Origin: an uncultured Microbulbifer sp.
GTDB lineage: Bacteria > Pseudomonadota > Gammaproteobacteria > Pseudomonadales > Cellvibrionaceae
DNA: 64,000 bases
Direction: 5' to 3'
Assembly (NCBI RefSeq): GCF_947489355.1
Contig: NZ_CANLDD010000013.1
Coordinates: forward strand, 1-64,000
Shown: piece after piece, positions 38,207 through 48,489 of the stretch
How positions within the stretch are numbered: position 1 is the stretch's first letter
Layout of the letters: each line of letters opens with the position of its first letter
Position numbers and translations under genes: made by a program
Notes under the pieces: generated by a model
Database searches by the model: none
Told to the model about the DNA's origin: nothing
What the model saw: only the letters and a program-made list of their open reading frames with translations

Positions 38207-39241
38207 TCAACACGGCTCTATCGCGCGGATATGCCGGGTGGCCGCCAGCCAGGCACCCAGCAACCCCAGCAGGGCGGCACCGGCAGTCAACCCCAGGAAG
38301 TCGTTGAGGCCGGGGCCGGCCAGGGTGTAGTTGCTGTCGTAACTGGAGGCCAGGCCAGCAACCGGCCCCGACAACAGCAGCACGCCGGCGAGGAGTAGCA
38401 GCCAGGCCAGCAGGCCGCCAGCAAGGCCATAACAGAGGCCACTGTAGAGGAAGGGGCGGCGTACAAAGGCGTTGGTACCGCCCACCAGCTTCACCACCCG
38501 TATCTCCTCGCGGCGGTTTTCGATATGCAGGCGAATGGTGTTAATCACGATCAGGATTACCCCCAGCGACAACAGTACCGCAAGCCCCGCAGAGAGGCGC
38601 TGCCCCAGTTGTGTCAGTTGGGTGAGGCGCTGCACCCAGGCCAGGTCCAGCACCACGGAATCGGTCAGTGCCTGTGCATCCAGCTTTTCAGCCAGCGCCT
38701 GCAGCTTTGCGCTATCCTGCAGATCCCGCGGGCGCAACAGCAGCACCGCCGGTAGCGGGTTGTTGTCGAGACCCATGAGCACCTCACCAAGCCCGGAAGC
38801 CCGCTCGAACTCGGCCAGGGCCATCTCCGGGGAGATATAAGTTACCTCGGCAATAGCCGGGTCTTCGCGCAGCTTTTCGGTATAAGACCGGACTGCCCCC
38901 TCTTTTGCGTCTTTGTGCAGAAATACCGAGATCTGCGGCTGCCCATCCCAGCCGGCCACCGCGCGCTGAAAGTTCAGCAATCCCAGCTGCAAAGCGGCGG
39001 GCAATGCCAGGGCGATGGCAATCACCAGGGCCGTCAGGGTACTAGCCATAGGTGTGACAAAGAAGCGGTGCAGGGACTCCACCGCCATCTCTCGATGGTG
39101 GCCGAGCCAGCTGCGCCACAGGTCGCCAAAGCCGGTGCGCGCAACCACGGCTCCGGTGCTGCGCGCGCGCTTTTCCGCAGCAGCTTTGTTCCGGCGCTGT
39201 GTCTGCGCCGCCCTAGTTTGGGAGTACTTCACGGCTTGCAA
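38207..39241 (-). CDS. ftsX: Cell division protein FtsX
   Basis: The membrane component of the FtsEX complex, which activates periplasmic peptidoglycan hydrolases during division. It has 344 residues: a basic N-terminal cytoplasmic segment, one helix near residue 75, a periplasmic loop (about 95-215) and three C-terminal helices. Its start overlaps the ftsE end by 29 bp, indicating translational coupling. Confidence 0.95.
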   Translation of the reverse strand: MQAVKYSQTRAAQTQRRNKAAAEKRARSTGAVVARTGFGDLWRSWLGHHREMAVESLHRFFVTPMASTLTALVIAIALALPAALQLGLLNFQRAVAGWDGQPQISVFLHKDAKEGAVRSYTEKLREDPAIAEVTYISPEMALAEFERASGLGEVLMGLDNNPLPAVLLLRPRDLQDSAKLQALAEKLDAQALTDSVVLDLAWVQRLTQLTQLGQRLSAGLAVLLSLGVILIVINTIRLHIENRREEIRVVKLVGGTNAFVRRPFLYSGLCYGLAGGLLAWLLLLAGVLLLSGPVAGLASSYDSNYTLAGPGLNDFLGLTAGAALLGLLGAWLAATRHIRAIEPC

Positions 39242-39899
39242 CCCCGTCGTAAATCAACTGGCCCTCCTGCAGCGTCAGCACCCGCTGGCGCATATACGCA
39301 ACCAGCTCCAAATCATGGCTGGCCACCAGCACGGTGACTCCCACGGCGTTGAAATCGGCAAACAACTGCATGATTTCCCGCGAGAGCTGTGAATCCAGGT
39401 TGCCAGTGGGCTCGTCCGCCACCAGTATTGCCGGCTTATTCACCACGGCGCGGGCAATACCCACGCGCTGCTGCTCTCCCCCGGAGAGTACCATGGGGTT
39501 CTGCTTTTCCTTGTGCAACAGCCCGACTTTATCCAGCGCTGCGCGCACCCGGCGGCCCGTTTCACGCCTGTTGCAGCCGGTTACAGACAGGGGCAGGGCA
39601 ATATTGTCGAATACGCTGCGGTCAGACAACAACTGGTGGTTCTGGAACACAATGCCCAGATTCCGTCGGTAATAGGGGATCTGATGATTGCGCAGACGGT
39701 TGAGGTTTTGCCCGGCCACCAGAATCGTGCCCTTGGTGGGGCGCTCAATGGCGGTGAGCAATCTGAGCAGGGTGCTTTTGCCGGCACCGGAATGCCCGGT
39801 GATAAACACCATATCGCCGCGGGGGATTTCCAGGCTGACCCGTGCCAGGGCGTCCTGTCCCGATGCATAGCGCTTGTTCACATGGTCAAAGGTGATCAC
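39213..39899 (-). CDS. ftsE: Cell division ATP-binding protein FtsE
   Basis: A 228-residue ABC-type ATPase. Walker A is GHSGAGKST, the signature is LSGGEQQR and Walker B is ILVADEPTGNLD. It pairs with FtsX at the division site. It stands between ftsY and ftsX as in E. coli, 30 bp behind ftsY. Confidence 0.97.
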   Translation of the reverse strand: MITFDHVNKRYASGQDALARVSLEIPRGDMVFITGHSGAGKSTLLRLLTAIERPTKGTILVAGQNLNRLRNHQIPYYRRNLGIVFQNHQLLSDRSVFDNIALPLSVTGCNRRETGRRVRAALDKVGLLHKEKQNPMVLSGGEQQRVGIARAVVNKPAILVADEPTGNLDSQLSREIMQLFADFNAVGVTVLVASHDLELVAYMRQRVLTLQEGQLIYDGVASREVLPN

Positions 39900-39929
39900 G
39901 ATTATGGATTTTCCCTGAGGGTGAGGTAA

Positions 39930-41213
39930 TCAGGCCCCATCGCGACTAAAAAGGGCCGAGACAAATTCACGCGCGCGGAAAGGCTGCAGGTCTTCCGCCT
40001 GCTCGCCCACACCGATAAAGCGTACGGGAATGCCGAAGTGCCGCGCCAGGGCAAAGATCACTCCACCCTTGGCGGTGCCATCCAGTTTGCTCAGCACCAG
40101 GCCGGTGACGCTGGCTGCCTGGCGGAACTGGGTGGCCTGGTTGATGGCGTTCTGGCCGGTGCCGGCATCCAGTACCAGCAGGACCTCGTGGGGGGCGCTG
40201 GGGTCCAGCTTACCCATGACGCGGCGCACCTTGGTCAGCTCCTCCATCAGATTGGATTTGGTATGCAGGCGCCCTGCGGTATCTGCAATCACGACATCGA
40301 CCCCGCGGGCCTGGGCCGACTGCACCGCATCGAAAATAACCGAGGCGCTGTCCGCGCCGGTGTGCTGGGCGATCACTGGCACATGGTGGCGCTGCCCCCA
40401 GACCTGCAACTGTTCTACCGCAGCGGCGCGGAAGGTATCGCCGGCGGCGAGCATGACCGACCTGCCCTCGTTGAGAAAGCGATGCGCCAGCTTGCCTATT
40501 GTGGTGGTTTTGCCGACACCGTTGACGCCGACCACCAGAATCACATAGGGCTTTTTGCCGGTGTCTATGACAAGGGGGGCCTCGACGCTGTCAAGTAAAT
40601 CGGTCAATTCCTGCTGCAGCGCGCTGTAGAGCGCATTGCCATCGGCCAGTTCGCGACGGGAGACGCGCTCGGTAAGACGCCCGACGATTTCACTGGTGGC
40701 CTCGACCCCCACATCCGCGATCAGCAACTGGGTTTCCAGCTCTTCAAGCAGATCCTCATCGATCTCCTTGGTGCCGAGGAACAGGTTGCCCATACCTTCG
40801 GCAAACTGGCTGCTGGTGCGGCTGAGGCCCCGGCGAATGCGCGCAAACAATCCCTCTTTCTTTATTGGGGTCGACTTTTCCTGCAGGGGGGCCGTGGGTT
40901 TAGGCAGGGACTCCGGTGTGGGAGGCAGGGGGGCATCTGCGGCGGCAGCACCTTGCATTTCCCCGACAACAGGCTGCGGGGGCTCTGCCGGAGCCTGCTC
41001 CGCAACTGTCCCGCTCGGGTCCTCCTCAGAGGCCTCCTGCCCGGCGGTGATGCGCGCTTTAGGCGTAGGGGATTCTTCCTGTACTGCCGAAGGTGCCCGC
41101 TGCTTCGCCGGCAATACCTCTTCGGGCACAGCGGCGGCCTCTGCATGCCCTTTCTGGGGCTCGCTTTGTTCGGGTTTGCCCTTTTTCTTTTTACGCAGAA
41201 AATCAAAGATCAT
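39930..41213 (-). CDS. ftsY: Signal recognition particle receptor FtsY
   Basis: A GTPase that receives ribosome-SRP complexes at the inner membrane. The start MIFDFLRKKKKGK at 41213 is the family-like beginning, giving 427 residues. The acidic, proline-rich A domain (about residues 15-125) is followed by the NG domain with GVNGVGKTT, DTAGR and SKLDGTAKGG. An open frame extends further upstream, but it runs opposite rsmD and is not coding. Confidence 0.96.
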   Translation of the reverse strand: MIFDFLRKKKKGKPEQSEPQKGHAEAAAVPEEVLPAKQRAPSAVQEESPTPKARITAGQEASEEDPSGTVAEQAPAEPPQPVVGEMQGAAAADAPLPPTPESLPKPTAPLQEKSTPIKKEGLFARIRRGLSRTSSQFAEGMGNLFLGTKEIDEDLLEELETQLLIADVGVEATSEIVGRLTERVSRRELADGNALYSALQQELTDLLDSVEAPLVIDTGKKPYVILVVGVNGVGKTTTIGKLAHRFLNEGRSVMLAAGDTFRAAAVEQLQVWGQRHHVPVIAQHTGADSASVIFDAVQSAQARGVDVVIADTAGRLHTKSNLMEELTKVRRVMGKLDPSAPHEVLLVLDAGTGQNAINQATQFRQAASVTGLVLSKLDGTAKGGVIFALARHFGIPVRFIGVGEQAEDLQPFRAREFVSALFSRDGA

Positions 41214-41280
41214 TCGTATATCCGGGTGTACCGCTTGCAGAAAGACGCTAATCTTAGCATCGCTAAGCCCCCAGTAGAGA

Positions 41281-41886
41281 GTGACCTTGGCCAGAAGTTC
41301 ATCGCACCGGTCAACCCCGCCGCCCCGTTCGCAGTTGCGTATCATTGGAGGACAGTGGCGCGGGCGCAAGTTGCAGTTCGCAGCGGTGGCGGGGCTGAGG
41401 CCCACCGGCGACCGGCTGCGCGAAACCCTGTTTAACTGGCTGCAATGCTCTCTGCCCGGCACGCGCTGCCTGGATCTGTTTGCGGGCTCGGGTGCCCTGG
41501 GGCTGGAGGCGCTGTCCCGCGGCGCCACCTCGGTGGACTTTGTCGAGCTGAACGCACAGGCGGCGCACACCCTGAAGGAACAACTGCAATTGTTGGGCGC
41601 TTTCGGGGCCCAGGTGCACAACTGCAAAGCGCACGACTTCCTGGCGAGCACCAGCAAACGGTACGATATCGTCTTTGTTGATCCACCCTTTGCCGACAAT
41701 CTCTGGCAGGAGAGTCTCGATGCGCTGGAAAGTCACCTCGCCCCCGAAGCTTTGGTCTATGTCGAGACACCTCGCAATACCGCGCTCCCAACGCCACCAC
41801 ACTGGCAACTGGACAAGGAAAAATCCACGGGGCAAGTGTGTATGCGCTTATATCATTGCGCGCCATCCCGTCCTGACGATCACTAG
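41281..41886 (+). CDS. rsmD: 16S rRNA (guanine-966-N2)-methyltransferase
   Basis: A 201-residue methyltransferase of the RsmD family. Signature segments are RIIGGQWRGRKL, motif I LDLFAGSGALGLEAL and the catalytic DPPF in IVFVDPPF. It methylates the 2-amino group of G966 in helix 31 of 16S rRNA. The start is a GTG at 41281. It is divergent from ftsY, a conserved arrangement, and is followed by coaD. Confidence 0.95.
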   Translation: MTLARSSSHRSTPPPRSQLRIIGGQWRGRKLQFAAVAGLRPTGDRLRETLFNWLQCSLPGTRCLDLFAGSGALGLEALSRGATSVDFVELNAQAAHTLKEQLQLLGAFGAQVHNCKAHDFLASTSKRYDIVFVDPPFADNLWQESLDALESHLAPEALVYVETPRNTALPTPPHWQLDKEKSTGQVCMRLYHCAPSRPDDH

Positions 41887-41924
41887 AGGGGCAGGGCACA
41901 CCCGTTGGCCCCATTCCTTTTTGA

Positions 41925-42461
<537 letters not shown>

Positions 42462-42491
42462 CCCGGATTCAGGGGAATTTCTGATACACTC

Positions 42492-44243
42492 ATGCGGGTT
42501 TTTCCACAGTCCGCGGAGTGTCTCGTGCGCCACCTTCTCTTCGCCTTCGCCGTTTTTCTGAATCAGGCCGTTGCCGACGAGCCACAGCCGGAAATTGATA
42601 CCGGCCGTAGCGCCATCAAATCCGCCACTGCCGGAACCTATATGGCGGTCACCGCCAACCCCTACGCCAGCCGCACCGCTGAACAGATCCTTGCGCGCGG
42701 CGGTACCGCCGTGGATGCAGCCATCGCCGCACAGATGGTCTTGGGACTGGTGGAACCGCAGTCATCGGGCATCGGCGGCGGTGCCTTTATGCTCAGTTAC
42801 AACGCCGAACAGAAAAAACTCCGCTACTACGACGGGCGGGAGACAGCGCCGGCAGCGGTCAACGAAGACTATTTCATGCACGATGGCAGACCGCGCTCTT
42901 TTATGCAGGCGGTGATCGGCGGTTATTCCGTAGGTGTGCCCGGGGTAGTCCGCATGCTGGCACTGGCACACCGGCGCGACGGCAAACTGCCCTGGGCATC
43001 CCTGTTCCAGCCGGCGATCCAGTTGGCTGAGTCCGGGTTTGAAATTTCCCCGCGACTGCACCAATTGTTGCTGAAATTGCCCAGGGTGGCCGCCAGGCCC
43101 GCTATCACCAACTACTTCTTCAACGGTGACGGCGAGCCATTACCGGTGGGATATCGGCTGAAGAATCCGGAGTATGCGCAAACCCTGCGGGCCATCGCCA
43201 AGGGCGGTGCCGATGCCTTTTACCGGGGGGAGATCGCCGAGGCAGTTGTACAGGCGGTACAGGGCGACCCGATCAATCCCGGCCTGCTCAGCCTGAAGGA
43301 TATGGCGCACTATCGCGCAAAAGAGCGACAACCCCTGTGCTTCTTGTTTCTCGAATACCGCGTCTGCAGTGCCGATGCGCCCTCCTCGGGCGGCACCACC
43401 ATGGGCGCTATCCTGGGTGTACTGCAGGCGTTTCCACTGCAGGACCTGGAAGCCGGTGACGACTTGCTCACCCATCTGTTTGTCGAGGCATCGGAGCTGG
43501 CATTTGCCGACCGCAACGCCTACGCCGCCGATCCCGATTTTGTCAGTGTACCCAGTCAATTGTTGGTCTCCACCCACTATCTGAAAGGGCGCACAGCGCT
43601 GATCGATCCGGACAGCGCCACCGTGGCCGAGCCTGGCGACCCCACCGGCCATGCGCGCAAGCGCGCTATGTCGCAATCGCCGGAAATGCCCAATACCAGT
43701 CACCTGGTTATTGTCGACCGCTACGGCAACGGGGTCAGTATGACCACCAGCATCGAGACCGGGTTTGGCTCGCGCCTGCTTGTGAAGGGGTTCCTGTTGA
43801 ATAACCAGCTGACCGACTTTTCCTTCACCCCGAAAAACGCAGACGGGCAGCCGGTGGCCAACCGCATCCAGGCGCGCAAGCGGCCGCGTTCTTCCATGTC
43901 CCCCACGATCGTATTCAACCCCGACGGCAGCATGCGCCTGTTAGTGGGTTCACCCGGTGGCTCCCGTATTATCGACTACACCGCGCGCACCATCCTCTAT
44001 CACCTGGGTCTGAACATGCCCATTGCAGACGCCATTGCCGCCGGCAACATCGCGGCGATTGGTCGGCGTGTGGAACTGGAGCCGGGCTTCTTCAGTGAGG
44101 ATACCGTTGAGAAACTGGAGGCGCGCGGGCATCAGGTGGTGGAGCGCAACCTCAACAGCGGCCTTCACGCGATCGCGCTAAAAGGCAACAAACTCTACGG
44201 CGGCGCTGATCCCCGCCGGGAGGGCAGCGCCCGCGGGCACTAA
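42492..44243 (+). CDS. ggt: Gamma-glutamyltransferase
   Basis: A periplasmic enzyme that transfers or hydrolyses the gamma-glutamyl group of glutathione. It has 583 residues and cleaves itself into two subunits. The autoprocessing nucleophile is Thr402 in NTSHLVIVD. The gamma-glutamyl-binding loop SGIGGGAF and the substrate segment SPGGSRIIDY are conserved. The signal peptide is clearer from the GTG at 42525 (RHLLFAFAVFLNQAVA), which may be the true start. It follows coaD by 30 bp and is convergent with the amidohydrolase gene. Confidence 0.93.
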   Translation: MRVFPQSAECLVRHLLFAFAVFLNQAVADEPQPEIDTGRSAIKSATAGTYMAVTANPYASRTAEQILARGGTAVDAAIAAQMVLGLVEPQSSGIGGGAFMLSYNAEQKKLRYYDGRETAPAAVNEDYFMHDGRPRSFMQAVIGGYSVGVPGVVRMLALAHRRDGKLPWASLFQPAIQLAESGFEISPRLHQLLLKLPRVAARPAITNYFFNGDGEPLPVGYRLKNPEYAQTLRAIAKGGADAFYRGEIAEAVVQAVQGDPINPGLLSLKDMAHYRAKERQPLCFLFLEYRVCSADAPSSGGTTMGAILGVLQAFPLQDLEAGDDLLTHLFVEASELAFADRNAYAADPDFVSVPSQLLVSTHYLKGRTALIDPDSATVAEPGDPTGHARKRAMSQSPEMPNTSHLVIVDRYGNGVSMTTSIETGFGSRLLVKGFLLNNQLTDFSFTPKNADGQPVANRIQARKRPRSSMSPTIVFNPDGSMRLLVGSPGGSRIIDYTARTILYHLGLNMPIADAIAAGNIAAIGRRVELEPGFFSEDTVEKLEARGHQVVERNLNSGLHAIALKGNKLYGGADPRREGSARGH

Positions 44244-44293
44244 CCTCCCTTTGGCTGCCCCTTGGAAGAACCCCTGGCCATTTTTCAGGCTTT

Positions 44294-45901
44294 TTATCTG
44301 GCGGGCAAGCCGGATGTGCGGGGGTTGTCACTGTCGTGGACCAGTCTTCCCTTGTAATAGGTGCGCAGCACACGGGCCCTATGGATTTCCTCGACCGGAA
44401 TCTGGAAGAGGTTGCGGTCCAACACAATAAAATCCGCCCATTTGCCCTTTTCCAGACTGCCGGTTTCTGCTTCCAGGCCGTTGGCAAAGGCGCCGTTAAT
44501 GGTCACGGTCTCTATCATCGCCGCAAGAGGAATCCTGCGCCGGACTCCGGATTGAATATCGGCCAGTGGCGTGTCCGACCCGCCCGGTAACCAGGCATAG
44601 CCGGATACCAGGGTCACCCCCACGGGGAAAAAGCGCCCGGCCCCGGACCTGTCGGGGTGAACACGCTTTGACGGAATCTGCCCGGGATGCAATACCGCCA
44701 CAATGTTGCCCTGTGCAAACCGCTGTAATTCCCCGGCGCTGGCAATTGAGGCGCCCAGGATGCTGTTGCGCTGGCGCTTTGCGACCGCCTCCAATTGCAG
44801 CAGGGCCGCCAGGGCCCGCTCAGTGCCGACCCGATTTCCCGCGTACAGTTGTACCGAAAAATTTTGCCTGTTTGCGCGCTGAATCAACCGGGCCATTCTG
44901 TCAATTTCTACCGGTTCCATATTAACGTGCATGTCGGTGGACGTTTGATGATCCAGTGCTGAAACACTCACGGAGCCTATCTGGAAATCCTCACTGGTAT
45001 AGTGTTTTGCAAGACCTTGCAATACCCTTAGCTGTGCCTCGGTAATTCCCGGCGAAACGGTAAAAGCAGTCCTCACACGCAGATCCAAAGGGCTGAGCCC
45101 AGATAAGGTCTCCATATCCGCTATTTGCTCCCTATCGCTCTTTGGGGGTATCCCGACTTCATACGCGGTTGTCACCCCCCGGCTTGGCGCCAGTTTATGT
45201 ACGCGCAAAATAGCTTCCCGATAGTCTGTGGAGCGGCCTTCCGGTATCAATTTCTGCAAAAGTGCAGTTGCGCCGCGCCCGCGCAATAAGCCGACAGCCA
45301 TGCCATCTTCATCCCTCACGATCAACCCATCTTGGGGGTTTTCTGTATCGTTATCGATACCTGCAGCCGCCAGCCCCTCAGAATTTGTCCAAATACTGGC
45401 ACTATCGGCGGAAAACAGGATGATCGGGATTAAGTCATTGACCTGGTCCAGAATCTCTTTGTGGGGCCTGCGGGGGGAAAAAACCCGCGCACGCCAGCCC
45501 ATTCCAACAATAACCTGTTGATTCGGATTTTCCACTATGAATTTTTCTACAGAGTGACGATAATCCTCTATAGAGTTTCCAGAGAAAAGATTGATACCAG
45601 AGACCGCTCCCCGAATTTTTATTCCCTGTATAAACCCCGGTAAAATAAAGTGCCCATGAAGGTCTTCAATTGTTGTTTGTGGTCCGATATGGTTTTCTAT
45701 TTCCCGGCCACTGCCAACGTAGACAATGCGTCCACCCTTGACTGCCATCACCGAAGCGACAGATTTATCCCTGTTCACAGTGTAGATATGGGCATTTTTG
45801 ATCACCAGATCGACTGGAGTAACTACTGAGACTCCGCTGGGGTCAGCCCGCCCACAAGACAGCAAAAGGAAACCCGCTAAAAACCAGGTCAGGTGCATCA
45901 T
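44294..45901 (-). CDS. Amidohydrolase-3-like lipoprotein with degenerate metal site
   Basis: A 535-residue protein resembling YtcJ-type amidohydrolases, with the usual GRIVYVG opening, LPGF motif and C-terminal KGKWADFIVLDR. The start at 45901 follows GGGAGGTAAC and gives a lipoprotein signal (lipidated Cys16 in LLLSC). Key residues are changed: after LPGF, where active enzymes have D-A-H-x-H, this protein reads IQGIKI (91-96), and the HAxGD-type segment reads YAGNRVG. Asp443 in GGSDTP remains. It is either catalytically dead or uses a different mechanism. It is convergent with ggt. Confidence 0.75.
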   Translation of the reverse strand: MMHLTWFLAGFLLLSCGRADPSGVSVVTPVDLVIKNAHIYTVNRDKSVASVMAVKGGRIVYVGSGREIENHIGPQTTIEDLHGHFILPGFIQGIKIRGAVSGINLFSGNSIEDYRHSVEKFIVENPNQQVIVGMGWRARVFSPRRPHKEILDQVNDLIPIILFSADSASIWTNSEGLAAAGIDNDTENPQDGLIVRDEDGMAVGLLRGRGATALLQKLIPEGRSTDYREAILRVHKLAPSRGVTTAYEVGIPPKSDREQIADMETLSGLSPLDLRVRTAFTVSPGITEAQLRVLQGLAKHYTSEDFQIGSVSVSALDHQTSTDMHVNMEPVEIDRMARLIQRANRQNFSVQLYAGNRVGTERALAALLQLEAVAKRQRNSILGASIASAGELQRFAQGNIVAVLHPGQIPSKRVHPDRSGAGRFFPVGVTLVSGYAWLPGGSDTPLADIQSGVRRRIPLAAMIETVTINGAFANGLEAETGSLEKGKWADFIVLDRNLFQIPVEEIHRARVLRTYYKGRLVHDSDNPRTSGLPAR

Positions 45902-46141
45902 GTTACCTCCCTTTTCCCAGGTGAAAAATATTACCGGCATGCTCTTGAGTTATACATCGATAGCACAGCAATAATCCCTGTACAGATTTTTTCGATATAA
46001 AGGACCAACCCGAGTATTTATATTTAAGCAGCACTTATTCCACTACTTAAATTTCAGGTATCAACAGAAAAATTATAGGAAAGGAAAAACACCTGGCTAT
46101 TAACCCGACCGTCGATGAGATTGCCGCGCTGATAAATACAG

Positions 46142-46681
46142 CTAGGGCCGGAACCAGTGATAGCCGAAGGAATGACTGGTGCAGGGACCCAGACCACACT
46201 CAAAAACAGTACTGATCAGGTTGGCCAGGGCAATGGTGAAAAATGCCGCTGCGACAAATTTCTCGGCGAAACCAAATCGACACGGAACACCGTTTTGTCG
46301 GGCAAAGGCCAACATCAGGATGATCCCGCTGTAGGCCAACAGGGCAAAGAAAGCAATGGCAGCCCAGGTATACAGGTGCAGGCCAAGAACAGGACTGCCA
46401 AAGCCAGGGTTGCCCGGCAGGATATGCAGCAGCACTTGTCGCCCAGCCACAGCCAGTCCGGCGAGGCTCGACAATATAACTACCCCGTAGTGCATGGGGC
46501 GCACACCGAAGCGCAAATTCAGTAACAGGCCAATGCCCACCATGGTAAAAGCGACACGCTGCAGCAGGCACAGAGGGCAGGGAAATTGCTGCAGGAATAT
46601 CTCCACGGCAAAGGCAAACCACAACGCGACCGTCACGGCCAATAGGATCAGGGTATCGAGTCTTCGCACTGTATACGCCAT
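46142..46681 (-). CDS. DsbB-like disulfide bond formation protein, atypical cysteines
   Basis: A 179-residue inner-membrane protein with four to five helices and the DsbB-type first cysteine pair CPLC (Cys35, Cys38) followed by LLQR. The second periplasmic loop, which in E. coli DsbB holds a second pair, has none here. Instead a C-terminal pair CGLGPC (Cys162, Cys167) is present. The protein probably still moves electrons from a DsbA-like partner to quinone, but by a different route. It begins 13 bp behind a small DUF5993-like gene, forming an operon. Confidence 0.8.
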   Translation of the reverse strand: MAYTVRRLDTLILLAVTVALWFAFAVEIFLQQFPCPLCLLQRVAFTMVGIGLLLNLRFGVRPMHYGVVILSSLAGLAVAGRQVLLHILPGNPGFGSPVLGLHLYTWAAIAFFALLAYSGIILMLAFARQNGVPCRFGFAEKFVAAAFFTIALANLISTVFECGLGPCTSHSFGYHWFRP

Positions 46682-46694
46682 GCCATCACCACGC

Positions 46695-46847
46695 CTAGAA
46701 GGAGAGGCCCAACACCTCGGTCATGTGATAAGCACACCAGGCGATATAAATCAGCAAAGTCGCCAGCCACCAACCGATCACCGCACGCCGGCGGCCCTTC
46801 CATAGAGACCAGATGGCTATCAGGACCGTGAGGAAAGGCAACATCAT
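46695..46847 (-). CDS. DUF5993-like small membrane protein
   Basis: A 50-residue protein beginning MMLPFLTVLIAIWSLWKGRR, with two short hydrophobic helices separated by a basic turn, and ending GLSF. Small genes of this kind occur directly before dsbB-like genes in other proteobacteria, where they are annotated as DUF5993. It has the same strand and spacing as the DsbB-like gene, so the two are likely co-expressed. The function is unknown. Confidence 0.65.
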   Translation of the reverse strand: MMLPFLTVLIAIWSLWKGRRRAVIGWWLATLLIYIAWCAYHMTEVLGLSF

Positions 46848-46928
46848 TACCACGACCTATCTCCGCAGCCAGCATTCGTGCTGATATGAGTATTGCCGAT
46901 CCCTGCTGCTCACACACAACCCAGCCCC

Positions 46929-47744
46929 TCAACGCTGGCAACGGGTACAGAAGAAGGTGTTGCGCTGCCCCAGAATCCTATCGCGCAGCGGGCGCCCACA
47001 GGTTGGGCAGGGCGTCCCCGCACGGCCATAGACATTGAGCTCCTGGGCGAAGTAACCCGGTTTGCCATCCCCCCCGGTGAAGTCCCGCAGGGTCGTCCCT
47101 CCCTGGGTGATGGCCCGCTGCAACACCTGCTTGATGGCCTCCGCGAGGCGTCCATAGCGGGCCCTGGAGATAGAACCCGCCTCCCGGTCCGGGCGGATAC
47201 CGGCGAGAAACAATGACTCACTGGCGTAGATATTGCCGACGCCCACCACAATATGCCCATCCATAATGAGTGTTTTCACCGACTGCCGGCGCTTGCGGGA
47301 GACCGAGAACAGATAGTCCCCGTTAAATTTGGCAGAGAGCGGCTCCGGACCCAGGTGGCTGAGCAGTTTGTGGGTCAGGGGGTTGCCGGAAGCCCACAGC
47401 AGCGCACCAAAGCGGCGCGGGTCCCGGTAGCGCAGTATCCAGCCGCTGTCGAGCCGCCAGTCGATATGGTCGTGTTTCTCGGGCTCAGTGCCGGCCTCCA
47501 CCATACGCAGGCTGCCGGACATCCCCAGGTGCCAGATGGCGCAGCCCGTATCCGTGTACACCAGCAGGTACTTGGCGCGGCGGGCCAGGCGGAGTATCCG
47601 GGCACCGCGGATACGGCGAGCAAAGTCCGGCTCCACCGGCCAGCGCAGGCGGGGTTGGCGCACCTCGGCAGAGCATACCCGGCGCCCCTTCAGGTGGGAC
47701 TGCAGCCCCAGACGTGTGGTCTCTACTTCCGGTAGTTCTGGCAT
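46929..47744 (-). CDS. mutM: Formamidopyrimidine-DNA glycosylase
   Basis: A base-excision glycosylase and AP lyase that removes 8-oxoguanine. The start at 47744 gives PELPEVE after Met removal, with the catalytic N-terminal Pro and Glu. The C-terminal zinc finger [12 protein letters not shown] and CTRCQR is intact. The protein has 271 residues, as expected. An upstream in-frame ATG at 47795 would bury the catalytic proline and is not used. It lies behind rpmG in the same direction, separated by a terminator. Confidence 0.97.
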   Translation of the reverse strand: MPELPEVETTRLGLQSHLKGRRVCSAEVRQPRLRWPVEPDFARRIRGARILRLARRAKYLLVYTDTGCAIWHLGMSGSLRMVEAGTEPEKHDHIDWRLDSGWILRYRDPRRFGALLWASGNPLTHKLLSHLGPEPLSAKFNGDYLFSVSRKRRQSVKTLIMDGHIVVGVGNIYASESLFLAGIRPDREAGSISRARYGRLAEAIKQVLQRAITQGGTTLRDFTGGDGKPGYFAQELNVYGRAGTPCPTCGRPLRDRILGQRNTFFCTRCQR

Positions 47745-47793
47745 TATCTGCTTTCGCGGACCCTCAGGACCGGCGTACCGAATCCACAGAGAC

Positions 47794-47824
47794 AAAAAAG
47801 CCCGGTGACTGGCCGGGCTTTTTA
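47794..47824. terminator. Bidirectional terminator between rpmG and mutM
   Basis: An 11-bp stem AAAAAGCCCGG / CCGGGCTTTTT with a seven-base loop ends the rpmB-rpmG transcript on the minus strand. The A and T runs on both sides make it symmetrical. Confidence 0.85.
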
Positions 47825-47843
47825 CAGGCTACGCAAGCGACAG

Positions 47844-47999
47844 TCACTTGATTTTGCCTTCCTTGTACATAACATGCTTGCGTACAACGGGATCGTACTT
47901 TTTGATCTCCATTTTCTCGGGCATGTTGCGCTTGTTCTTGGTGGTCGTGTAAAAGTGGCCGGTACCGGCACTGGAATTCAGGCGGATCTTCTCGCGCAT
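47844..47999 (-). CDS. rpmG: 50S ribosomal protein L33
   Basis: A 51-residue L33 protein ([20 protein letters not shown]) with the typical KNKRN segment and basic ending. It lacks the zinc-binding CxxC pairs of the C+ type, so it is the zinc-independent form. It follows rpmB at 36 bp in the same operon. Confidence 0.97.
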   Translation of the reverse strand: MREKIRLNSSAGTGHFYTTTKNKRNMPEKMEIKKYDPVVRKHVMYKEGKIK

Positions 48000-48035
48000 T
48001 GCTCTCTCTCCAATCGGTTTGCTGGGCTACAGCCG

Positions 48036-48272
48036 TTATACTTTTTCGCCACGGGTACGCAGCTCCGTCAGAACAGCGTCGATCCCTTTCTTGTCGATCA
48101 CGCGCATGCCCTTCGCGGAAACACGCAGCTTCACGAAACGCTTCTCGGATTCAACCCAGAAACGATGGCTGTGCAGGTTCGGCACAAAGCGGCGCTTGGT
48201 GCGATTCTTGGCGTGGGATACATTGTTTCCGGTAACTGGCCGTTTACCGGTTACCTGACATACCTTAGACAT
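48036..48272 (-). CDS. rpmB: 50S ribosomal protein L28
   Basis: A 78-residue L28 protein. The start at 48272 gives [20 protein letters not shown], the family signature. Longer in-frame starts upstream are not coding. It forms the usual rpmB-rpmG operon, near mutM and radC. Confidence 0.97.
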   Translation of the reverse strand: MSKVCQVTGKRPVTGNNVSHAKNRTKRRFVPNLHSHRFWVESEKRFVKLRVSAKGMRVIDKKGIDAVLTELRTRGEKV

Positions 48273-48489
48273 CTGTTGGCCTCTTGAAAACGCTTGTGCC
48301 CACAGCCCCTCCTGGCGAGGAAGGTGCTGCGGGAACATACAAATCGGGATTCTAGTCCGGTTCCTGGATGGCGGCGGAACCTGTTCAGAATCCGGCCCGG
48401 CCGCAAAGAGCGGCGTTTTATACCAAAAGAGCTCGCAGGGGGCAAGTTTTGTACAACCCGTCCATGTCACCGGCAGCCGCGCTTTCGCT

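Noticed and set aside
41214-41699. N-terminal extension of ftsY opposite rsmD
   Set aside because: This stretch codes for RsmD on the other strand; FtsY has a family-like start at 41213.
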